Below are positions 57,753 to 64,000 of a stretch of DNA of 64,000 bases, one piece after another. Position 1 is the stretch's first letter. Every line of letters starts with the position of its first letter. Made by a program: the position numbers and the translations under genes. The stretch is taken from positions 677,501 to 741,500 of the forward strand of contig CP099863.1 of assembly GCA_024134725.1 (NCBI GenBank), in the 5' to 3' direction. Source of the DNA: Bacillus sp. 1780r2a1. GTDB taxonomy: Bacteria; Bacillota; Bacilli; Bacillales; Bacillaceae_H. The notes beneath the pieces are model-generated. The model searched no databases, was not told where the DNA came from, and worked only from the letters and a program-made list of their open reading frames with translations.

Positions 57753-57978
57753 GCGTAAATCCTTTCTACATTTTCAATAGTTAATTTAAATATTTGTTAA
57801 AGGTACATCTTTCAGTATAAAAAAACTTTGCTTCACTGTGAAGTAAAAAGAGAAATTCCTTTAAATGTAAACGCTTTTTCTAATGTTTTCCTAGTTCATA
57901 TCCTGATTATGAAATGAAAAACAGGGGGCATAGTATAAGAGAAGAGCTGGATTTTTTATTAATGAAGGAGGAAGGGAA

Positions 57979-58158
57979 ATGGGACAAAACCGTCATTTTA
58001 CAGCAGGTCAAAAAGCACCAAATAACGGTGTTTATATAGAAATTGGTGAAACGGGAAGCAACGTAAATAATCCTAAAAAAGTGAAGTTGCAAGCTGGAGA
58101 TCGTTTTCCAGAAACGTCGAATGATGATCGTCATTGGACATATATTAGAAAGCCTTAA
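57979..58158 (+). CDS. yjzC: YjzC family small protein
   Basis: A 59-aa protein starting MGQNRHFTAGQKAPNNGVYI and ending HWTYIRKP. The pattern GQKAPNNGVYIEIGETGS, LQAGDRFPET and WTY-RKP is that of the YjzC family, with the same length as in B. subtilis, where the gene also follows the arg operon. The function is unknown. GGAGGAAGGG precedes the ATG. A frame on the opposite strand covering this gene is a shadow. Confidence 0.9.
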   Translation: MGQNRHFTAGQKAPNNGVYIEIGETGSNVNNPKKVKLQAGDRFPETSNDDRHWTYIRKP

Positions 58159-58162
58159 TATA

Positions 58163-58197
58163 CAAGTAAAGCCATCTCCTGCAGATGGCTTTACTTG
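58163..58197. repeat. Strong hairpin after yjzC
   Basis: CAAGTAAAGCCATCT and AGATGGCTTTACTTG form a 15-base perfect stem around CCTGC. It most likely stops yjzC transcription although no T run follows. It reaches into the -35 region of clpB. Confidence 0.85.
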
Positions 58198-58213
58198 CGT
58201 ACAAAAACCATTT

Positions 58214-58219
58214 TATAAT
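58214..58219 (+). promoter_or_regulatory. -10 element of clpB
   Basis: A perfect TATAAT, 43 bases before the clpB start. The matching -35 is poor (TTACTT at 58191-58196, 17 bases away). Confidence 0.55.
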
Positions 58220-58229
58220 ATGAAATAAA

Positions 58230-58246
58230 GGTCAAGAATAGTCAAA
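58230..58246. promoter_or_regulatory. CtsR operator of clpB
   Basis: GGTCAAGAATAGTCAAA matches the CtsR direct heptad repeat RGTCAAANANRGTCAAA with one mismatch. It lies just after the predicted transcription start and directly before the ribosome site, where CtsR would block transcription until heat stress. Confidence 0.88.
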
Positions 58247-58261
58247 GGTGGAGGGATTACA

Positions 58262-60859
58262 ATGGATGTAAATAAAATGACGCAAAAGCTTCAGGAAGGA
58301 GTTATGAGTGCACAATCTGAAGCCATTAAGCGAGGTCATCAAGAAATTGATAGTCTTCACGTACTTTACTCGTTAGTTCATCAGCCAGATGGCATTGCGG
58401 TTCGTATTTTAGATCATTTACATATTGAAACAGAGCAGTTTATAAAAAGCCTTGAAGCAGAGTTAGCTAAAAAGCCATCTGTAACTGGTTCAGGTGTTGA
58501 AGCTGGTAAAGTATATATTACGTCGGCTCTACAGCAGCTGCTTGTTAAAGCTCAAGAAGAGGCAGATAACTTAAAAGACGAATATATGGCAGTAGAGCAC
58601 CTGTTTTTAGCCGGGGCTAATAAAGATTCAAAAACTAGTTTGGGAAAGCTGTTTAACCAATACGGAATCACGAAGCAAAAGCTAATGGACGTTCTGCAAA
58701 AAATTCGTGGCAATCAACGTATTACGAATCAAACACCTGAAGGGACATACGAAGTCTTAAGCAAGTATGGTCGTGATTTGGTAGCAGAAGTAAGAGAAGG
58801 AAAAGTAGACCCTGTCATCGGCCGAGATCAAGAAATTCGTCGCGTCATTCGAATCCTTTCTCGTAAAACAAAGAATAATCCAGTGTTAATCGGAGAGCCT
58901 GGAGTGGGGAAAACAGCGATTGTGGAAGGGCTTGCACAGCGGATTGTGCGAAAAGATGTTCCCGAAGGATTAAAGGATAAAATGGTGTTTGCTCTAGATA
59001 TGGGAGCCTTAGTAGCAGGAGCAAAATTTCGCGGTGAGTTTGAAGAGCGTCTAAAAGCTGTGTTACAAGAAGTAAAAAAGAGCAATGGACAGATTTTATT
59101 ATTTATTGACGAGCTGCATACTATTGTAGGAGCTGGTCGTACAGACGGAGCCATGGATGCGGGAAATTTACTTAAGCCAATGCTTGCTCGTGGTGAACTT
59201 CACTGCATTGGAGCAACAACCCTTGATGAATACCGTCAATATATTGAAAAAGATCCAGCGCTAGAGCGCCGTTTTCAGCAAGTATTAGTTGAAGAGCCAA
59301 CAGTAGAAGATACGATTTCTATTCTTCGAGGATTAAAGGAACGATTTGAAATCCATCACGGTGTAAATATTCATGACCGGGCTCTTGTTTCAGCCGCAGT
59401 TATGTCAGATCGCTACATATCTGACCGGTTTTTGCCTGATAAAGCAATTGACCTAATAGACGAAGCGTGTGCAACCATTCGAACAGAAATTGATTCTATG
59501 CCAGCGGAGCTAGACGAAGTAACAAGAAGAGTCATGCAGCTGCAGATTGAAGAAGCAGCATTAAGTAAAGAAACGGACTTTGCTAGCACACAGCGCTTAG
59601 ACGCTATTCGAGAAGAAGTGGCAAACTTAACTGAAAAAGCCGATGTGATGAAGCTTCAATGGGAGAAGGAAAAGCAGTCTATTCAAGCTGTCCAAGATGT
59701 CAGAGAAAAGTTAGAGAAAGCAAAGCGAGATTTAGAAGAAGCAGAAGGACGTTATGACCTAAATAAAGCTGCAGAGCTTCGTCATGGGCATATTCCAGCC
59801 TATGAAAAAGAATTAAAACAGCTTGAGGCTGAAGCTTCGAAAAAACAAGAGTCACGCTTGCTTCGTGAAGAGGTTACAGAAGAAGAGATTGCAGAGATTG
59901 TGGGACGCTGGACAGGTATTTCAGTATCAAAGCTCGTAGAGGGAGAGCGAGAAAAACTGTTAAAAATGGAGTCCATTTTAAAAGCGCGCGTAATTGGACA
60001 GGATGAAGCTGTATCACTTGTAACTGATGCGGTGATTCGAGCGCGAGCAGGTATTCAAGATCCAAACCGGCCAATTGGTTCGTTTATCTTCTTAGGTCCA
60101 ACTGGAGTTGGAAAGACGGAATTAGCTAAAACGCTTGCTGAAACGTTGTTTGACAGTGAAGATCATATCATTCGTATTGACATGTCTGAGTATATGGAAA
60201 AGCATGCGGTTTCACGCTTGATTGGTGCTCCTCCAGGCTATGTTGGGTATGAAGAAGGAGGTCAGTTAACAGAAGCCGTTCGCAGAAAGCCGTACTCTGT
60301 GGTCTTACTAGATGAAATTGAAAAAGCACATCCTGAAGTGTTTAACGTACTCCTTCAAATGCTGGATGATGGAAGAATAACTGATTCAAAAGGAAAAACA
60401 GTTGATTTTAAAAATACGATTATCATTATGACATCTAATATTGGTTCACAAACACTGCTGGAAGGTTTAACAGAAGATGGAAACATTGAGGAGGAAAGTC
60501 GGGAACAGGTACTTCAGCAGCTTCGACAGCATTTTCGTCCTGAGTTCTTAAATCGTGTAGATGACACAATTTTATTTAAGCCATTATCAGTGAGTGAAGT
60601 AAAATCAATTATTGAAAAGCTATTAAAGCAGCTTGAAAATCGTTTGCAAGAAAGACATATTACGCTGACGCTAACTGAGGGAGCAAAAAATTACATCGCA
60701 AAAGCAGGTTTTGATCCTGTCTATGGTGCGCGCCCGCTGAAACGGTTTATTCAGAAGTATGTTGAAACAAAAATTGCTAGGGAATTAATTGCTGGACATA
60801 TCACCGATCACAGCGATGTAGTTATTGATAATAAAGGAGACCAGTTCGTTATTGAATAA
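58262..60859 (+). CDS. clpB: ATP-dependent disaggregase ClpB
   Basis: An 865-aa Hsp100 chaperone that dissolves protein aggregates together with DnaK. Order: N-domain (1-150), AAA1 with Walker A GEPGVGKT (211-218), the ClpB-type coiled-coil middle domain (about 410-530), AAA2 with Walker A GPTGVGKT (612-619) and [13 protein letters not shown] pore loop. No ClpP-contact tripeptide is evident, so it is a disaggregase, not a protease partner. B. subtilis lacks clpB, so this is a difference at a place otherwise conserved. The CtsR box predicts heat induction. Confidence 0.96.
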   Translation: MDVNKMTQKLQEGVMSAQSEAIKRGHQEIDSLHVLYSLVHQPDGIAVRILDHLHIETEQFIKSLEAELAKKPSVTGSGVEAGKVYITSALQQLLVKAQEEADNLKDEYMAVEHLFLAGANKDSKTSLGKLFNQYGITKQKLMDVLQKIRGNQRITNQTPEGTYEVLSKYGRDLVAEVREGKVDPVIGRDQEIRRVIRILSRKTKNNPVLIGEPGVGKTAIVEGLAQRIVRKDVPEGLKDKMVFALDMGALVAGAKFRGEFEERLKAVLQEVKKSNGQILLFIDELHTIVGAGRTDGAMDAGNLLKPMLARGELHCIGATTLDEYRQYIEKDPALERRFQQVLVEEPTVEDTISILRGLKERFEIHHGVNIHDRALVSAAVMSDRYISDRFLPDKAIDLIDEACATIRTEIDSMPAELDEVTRRVMQLQIEEAALSKETDFASTQRLDAIREEVANLTEKADVMKLQWEKEKQSIQAVQDVREKLEKAKRDLEEAEGRYDLNKAAELRHGHIPAYEKELKQLEAEASKKQESRLLREEVTEEEIAEIVGRWTGISVSKLVEGEREKLLKMESILKARVIGQDEAVSLVTDAVIRARAGIQDPNRPIGSFIFLGPTGVGKTELAKTLAETLFDSEDHIIRIDMSEYMEKHAVSRLIGAPPGYVGYEEGGQLTEAVRRKPYSVVLLDEIEKAHPEVFNVLLQMLDDGRITDSKGKTVDFKNTIIIMTSNIGSQTLLEGLTEDGNIEEESREQVLQQLRQHFRPEFLNRVDDTILFKPLSVSEVKSIIEKLLKQLENRLQERHITLTLTEGAKNYIAKAGFDPVYGARPLKRFIQKYVETKIARELIAGHITDHSDVVIDNKGDQFVIE

Positions 60860-60860
60860 T

Positions 60861-60899
60861 AAAAAAGACCATTTAGTAGTTGCTAAATGGTCTTTTTTT
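60861..60899 (+). terminator. Terminator of clpB
   Basis: AAAAAGACCATTTAG and CTAAATGGTCTTTTT form a 15-base stem around six bases, followed by more T. Confidence 0.94.
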
Positions 60900-61009
60900 G
60901 CTTTGGAAAAATGAAGTACATTATCGTAAATGGTAGGAATATAGTATCTGTGTTTCCGTTGAGCAAAAAACTACCTTTGTGAGCATGGATTTTTACTATT
61001 GACTATAAT

Positions 61010-61023
61010 TGTAAGCGCTTATA
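61010..61023. promoter_or_regulatory. cre-like site in the clpB downstream region
   Basis: TGTAAGCGCTTATA differs from TGWNANCGNTNWCA at one base and contains the perfect palindrome TAAGCGCTTA. It is flanked by CTATAA and TTATAG. It lies at the 3' side of the minus-strand gene and far from the symporter start, so its target is unclear. Confidence 0.35.
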
Positions 61024-61103
61024 GAATGAGTATAAATTATTGAATTCGCTTTCTTAGTAAAGCACTATTTAGGATCCTAAAAGAAACAATGGACAGTAAA
61101 CAA

Positions 61104-61631
61104 TTATGCATGTACTTGTTTGGTTTCAAAAGAACTTATAGAGATAAAGGAGGAAAGCAATAGTAAACTAGATAAAGGTGATGCTAACAAAATAAGCGAT
61201 GTTAAAGGATAACAAGCTAATAGCAGAGCACCTAATGAAACAGTCAATAATCCGGTTCTTTTCATTTCTATAAAGAGCTGAAGAGAAAGCCAGATTAAAA
61301 TGAAATAGAATGGAATCATACATACGAGCGTAAATAAGCGATAACTATGCAACACTTGCTCGTTTACAAATGAAAAAATTCCATTGAAAATTACGACCAT
61401 ATATAATATGAAGAAAAACAAGTCGTTAATTTGCACAAAAAGAAGACAGGCTCTTACTTTCATTACTTTGTTTAATGCTTGCTGAATCAATAGCACATAA
61501 AAAAAAGTAAGTAGCAGTATAAATAGATTCACTAAAGAGGTATAGCTATCATCTAACTGTCTGACAAAAAACAGTATGATAATATGAAAACAACTAATTG
61601 TAAGCGGTACAAAAATAGATGGTTGGCTCAA
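61104..61631 (-). CDS. Hypothetical membrane protein
   Basis: A 175-aa very hydrophobic protein with about five transmembrane segments (approx. 6-24, 32-52, 62-85, 98-120 and 130-165) and a short tail SSFETKQVHA. I do not recognise the family. The start is TTG at 61631 (reading (M)SQPSIFVPL) eight bases after GAAGGAG; a longer frame going upstream overlaps the symporter start and has no ribosome site. It is divergent from the symporter with a gap of only 58 bases. Confidence 0.6.
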   Translation of the reverse strand: MSQPSIFVPLTISCFHIIILFFVRQLDDSYTSLVNLFILLLTFFYVLLIQQALNKVMKVRACLLFVQINDLFFFILYMVVIFNGIFSFVNEQVLHSYRLFTLVCMIPFYFILIWLSLQLFIEMKRTGLLTVSLGALLLACYPLTSLILLASPLSSLLLLSSFISISSFETKQVHA

Positions 61632-61689
61632 AAGTATCTCTCCTTCATCAAAAATGCACACGACAGAAAATAGAAAAGGGTGTTCATCA

Positions 61690-63279
61690 ATGAATATAGT
61701 CACTGTGGGATCGTTTATATTCTTTACCGTTTTAGTAGCATATATTTCATATCGCTTCACTCGCGATGAAAATTTAGAAACATCAGACGGGTATTTCTTA
61801 GGTGGAAGAAGCTTAACAGGCTGGGTAATTGGAGGCTCTCTTTTATTAACGAACTTATCGACAGAGCAGCTTGTAGGCTTAAATGCTGATGGCTATTCGT
61901 TTAATATGTCTGCAATGGGCTGGGAAGTAGGGTCTTCAATCGCTCTTGTATTGGTTGCATTATTTTTACTTCCACGCTATTTAAAAGGCGGAATTACAAC
62001 GATTCCGGATTTTCTAGAATCTCGATTTGATTCAGGTACTAAACAGATTGTTACCATTTTATTTTTATTTGGTTATGTACTAAATTTATTACCCCCTATT
62101 TTATATTCAGGAGCCACTGCACTGAGCAGCATTTTTAATGTACAAGGTATGTTCGGAGTAAGTTCCACAACAGCACTTTGGATTACAGTATGGACCATTG
62201 GTATTATCGGTTCAATTTATGCAATATTCGGAGGATTGAAAGCGGTTGCTGTATCAGATACAGTAAATGGAATTGGATTATTAATCGGAGGGTTAATGAT
62301 TCCAGTATTAGGACTAATGGTTTTAGGCGATGGATCTCCAGTTGATGGATTTAATAAAATTATGGAAAATACACCTGAAAAGCTAAATTCAATTGGTGGA
62401 GAAAAAGATCCTGTACCATTTGGTACAATGTTTACTGGAATGCTACTCGTTAACTTGTTCTACTGGGGTACAGCACAGCATATTATGCAGCGTGCATTGG
62501 CTGCCAAAAACCTTAAAGAAGGACAAAAAGGTTTACTCATTGCGGCTTTCTTGAAGTTATTAGGACCAGCATTTTTAATTATACCTGGTATTATTGCGTT
62601 TAATATTTTTGGCCCAGGGCTTGCACCTATGGAAGCGTATCCTAAGTTGGTTAACCATGTATTACCTACGCCGCTTGTTGGATTCTTTGCAGCTGTGTTA
62701 TTCGGAGCTATTTTATCATCATTTAACTCAGCGTTAAACTCGAGCGTTACGCTTTTTGTTTTAAACATTTACAAGCCTTATTTTAAGCCAAAAGCAACAG
62801 ATAAAGAGCTTGTTAAAAACGGTAAGGTAGTAGGTGTATTCTTAGCTATTTTTGCAATGTGTGTTGCACCTTTAATTGCAAATGTACCAAACGGATTCTT
62901 TGAATACTTGCAAATGGTTAATGGATTCTACAATGTTCCAATCTTTACAATTGTGTTCATCGGCTATGTGACGAAAAGAGTGCCTGCACTTGCAGCCAAA
63001 GTGTCATTAGCTGTATTTATCTCAATTTATGCGGTAACGCAGCTAGTATGGGATACAGGTTTACACTATCTTCATATTTTAGCAATCCTATTCGTTTTAT
63101 GCAGCGGATTAATGCTTATCATTGGAAAAATTGCTCCAAAACAAGATGTATATGTGTTAGAAGATCAAAAAGCAGTAGACTTAACTCCTTGGAAGCTTTT
63201 GTATCCGATGGGAATTGCAGCGGTTCTTGCAATGTTAGTGGTTTACGCGCTCTTTTCACCAATTGGAATTGCTTCATAA
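61690..63279 (+). CDS. Sodium:solute symporter family transporter (SSS, SglT-like)
   Basis: A 529-aa protein with about 14 transmembrane helices. Family hallmarks are YFLGGRSLTGWVIGGSLLLTNLSTEQLVG in the first helices, IYAIFGGLKAVAVSDT, and QHIMQRALAAKNLKEGQKG. This subset often carries sugars (galactose, glucose) or inositol with sodium, but the substrate cannot be read here. The ATG at 61690 has AAAGGGTG upstream; an earlier in-frame start is not supported. The AraC-family gene at the window end may regulate it, which is a guess from context. Confidence 0.88.
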   Translation: MNIVTVGSFIFFTVLVAYISYRFTRDENLETSDGYFLGGRSLTGWVIGGSLLLTNLSTEQLVGLNADGYSFNMSAMGWEVGSSIALVLVALFLLPRYLKGGITTIPDFLESRFDSGTKQIVTILFLFGYVLNLLPPILYSGATALSSIFNVQGMFGVSSTTALWITVWTIGIIGSIYAIFGGLKAVAVSDTVNGIGLLIGGLMIPVLGLMVLGDGSPVDGFNKIMENTPEKLNSIGGEKDPVPFGTMFTGMLLVNLFYWGTAQHIMQRALAAKNLKEGQKGLLIAAFLKLLGPAFLIIPGIIAFNIFGPGLAPMEAYPKLVNHVLPTPLVGFFAAVLFGAILSSFNSALNSSVTLFVLNIYKPYFKPKATDKELVKNGKVVGVFLAIFAMCVAPLIANVPNGFFEYLQMVNGFYNVPIFTIVFIGYVTKRVPALAAKVSLAVFISIYAVTQLVWDTGLHYLHILAILFVLCSGLMLIIGKIAPKQDVYVLEDQKAVDLTPWKLLYPMGIAAVLAMLVVYALFSPIGIAS

Positions 63280-63288
63280 GACAAAAGA

Positions 63289-63405
63289 GGCTTGGACATA
63301 ATTATTTCAGTCAACGAGATATCCGAACAATTGCTAGTCTGCAATCGTTCGGATATTTTTGTTTGTTGGGAAAACAAGTTAAAAACTAGTGTTTGGAGCG
63401 CGATG
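63289..63405 (+). repeat. Dispersed hairpin repeat, copy B (after the symporter gene)
   Basis: The element runs from GGCTTGGACATAA through a hairpin to AACTAGTGTTTGGAGCGCGATG. ATATCCGAAC (63319-63328) pairs perfectly with GTTCGGATAT (63347-63356); inside, ATTGC pairs with GCAAT. Five T follow. It matches copy A in block order and spacing although loop sequences differ, with compensating changes in the stem. Confidence 0.78.
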
Positions 63406-63554
63406 TAACAAAATTGTCTTTAGAGAGTACAGGATCTTACATATGGAATGAATATTTCTTGTCTTGCATATTGTCGAACGAAGTACTATCCTTTAAGATA
63501 ATAAGCACAAAGCGTAATTCGATTAGAGGTTAAAGAAAGGAATCGATTGAATTT

Positions 63555-63797
63555 ATGAAAGAACATGTTGAGCGCGTATATGATGAGGCATATGACTTTA
63601 TTGATCAAGCACTTCAACAAATTAGAAGCGTTGAATGCACTGAAGAAGCAGATGATGAAATAAAAGAAAAAAGACAGCGTACAGAAATTGCTTTGCAAGC
63701 AGCACGCGATATCTTAGAGAATATGATTATTCCGGGTAAGAAGCTTACTTTTATTTATGAAAATGGATCCGTTGTTGTCGAGATACCGGAAAAATAA
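63555..63797 (+). CDS. Small acidic helical protein, function unknown
   Basis: An 80-aa protein, mostly charged helix (MKEHVERVYDEAYDFIDQAL, then EEADDEIKEKRQRTEIALQAARDILENM) with a short beta-like end (LTFIYENGSVVVEIPEK). I do not recognise the family. AAAGG lies about ten to fifteen bases before the ATG at 63555. It is followed by a perfect terminator, supporting that it is a real, single gene. Confidence 0.65.
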   Translation: MKEHVERVYDEAYDFIDQALQQIRSVECTEEADDEIKEKRQRTEIALQAARDILENMIIPGKKLTFIYENGSVVVEIPEK

Positions 63798-63802
63798 ATA
63801 AA

Positions 63803-63848
63803 AACCCCCTTGTTGTCGAGAGTCCTAGACAACAAGGGGGATTTTTTT
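63803..63848. terminator. Terminator between the 80-aa gene and the AraC-type gene
   Basis: CCCCCTTGTTGTC and GACAACAAGGGGG form a 13-base perfect stem around nine or ten bases, with A run before and T run after. It can act in both directions. Confidence 0.95.
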
Positions 63849-63858
63849 GCTTAAACGA

Positions 63859-64000
63859 TTATTTTGGAAGAGTAAAAAGTTCATCAATTGATGAATTGCT
63901 CTTTCGATACTGTCCAGGCGTCATGCTTGTAGTTTTTCTAAATACCTTTGTAAGATAATTTGCATTTGCATAGCCTACGTTTTCTGCAATCTCTTCAATT
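63859..64000 (-). CDS. AraC family transcriptional regulator, C-terminal end (cut by window)
   Basis: The last 46 residues of a minus-strand gene, reading IEEIAENVGYANANYLTKVF, then RKTTSMTPGQYRK and a short tail ELFTLPK. IAENVGYxxxxYLTKVFRKxxxMTPGQYR is the second helix-turn-helix signature of AraC/XylS regulators. The rest lies beyond the window. It is next to the symporter and small gene, pointing towards them. Confidence 0.9.
   Translation of the reverse strand, partial: IEEIAENVGYANANYLTKVFRKTTSMTPGQYRKSNSSIDELFTLPK

Noticed and set aside
57865-57879. A cre-like site between uppP and yjzC
   Set aside because: ATGTAAACGCTTTTT lacks the conserved right end and has no palindromic half.
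57907-58134. A 75-codon minus-strand frame
   Set aside because: It is the shadow of yjzC, which has a clear family pattern and ribosome site.

Overview
The window looks like a Bacillus-group chromosome, most probably Priestia (Bacillus) megaterium or a close relative. This rests on low-GC codon use, strong AGGAGG ribosome binding sites, a complete gerP spore-coat operon, IDEAL, DUF3231, DUF3941 and YjzC small-protein families, and long stretches in the same gene order as B. subtilis (yhjE-addB-addA-sbcD-sbcC-yisB-gerPF..A-yisL-yisN-asnO-yisP, then yitK-yitL-yitS-yitT-yitU-yitW-argCJBD-carAB-argF-yjzC). The species call is an inference; no search was run.

Layout. 1-2860: 3' part of a 23S rRNA, a 5S rRNA and nine tRNAs (Glu, Val, Tyr, Gln, Lys, Arg, Pro, Gly, Ile), closed by a terminator. 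2859-5010: an IDEAL-domain protein, a YhjE-type membrane protein and an SDR reductase behind a nested inverted repeat. 5143-17288: DNA repair block (AddAB, SbcCD, HNH protein YisB). 17314-19552: the gerPA-F operon on the minus strand, including gerPD, with a candidate SigK promoter. 19696-24456: YisL, a GC-rich repeat, a DUF3231 protein, YisN and asparagine synthetase. 24623-28609: a C30-type carotenoid cluster of two CrtN-like enzymes and a CrtM synthase placed at the yisP position. 28677-30623: glnK-amtB with a perfect TnrA/GlnR box and a perfect cre-type site. 30645-33307: a membrane-anchored GH13 protein with altered catalytic motifs and a LacI/MalR-type regulator.

33371-39463 holds arginine/ornithine catabolism: RocR sites, a SigL (sigma-54) promoter, rocA-rocD-rocB and convergent rocR. 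39530-46333 holds an SDR stress-type protein, yitK (YajQ), yitL, a 43-aa DUF3941 protein, DegV-type yitS, yitT, two small coupled genes, yitU and yitW. 46422-55949 is the arginine biosynthesis operon argCJBD-carAB-argF with ARG-box-like sites before argC and before carA. After it come yhfK, uppP, yjzC, clpB with a CtsR box, a small membrane protein, a sodium:solute symporter, an 80-aa orphan gene and the 3' end of an AraC-family regulator cut by the window edge.

Arginine breakdown (RocR and SigL) and arginine synthesis (ArgR-type sites) lie about 10 kb apart, and glnK-amtB adds nitrogen control, so the middle of the window is rich in nitrogen metabolism. No CRISPR array, prophage, insertion sequence or obvious new defence system was found. 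The least explained items are the altered GH13 protein, the odd placement of the TnrA/GlnR box, a dispersed hairpin repeat present twice, the nested inverted repeat before the SDR gene, and several small orphan genes.
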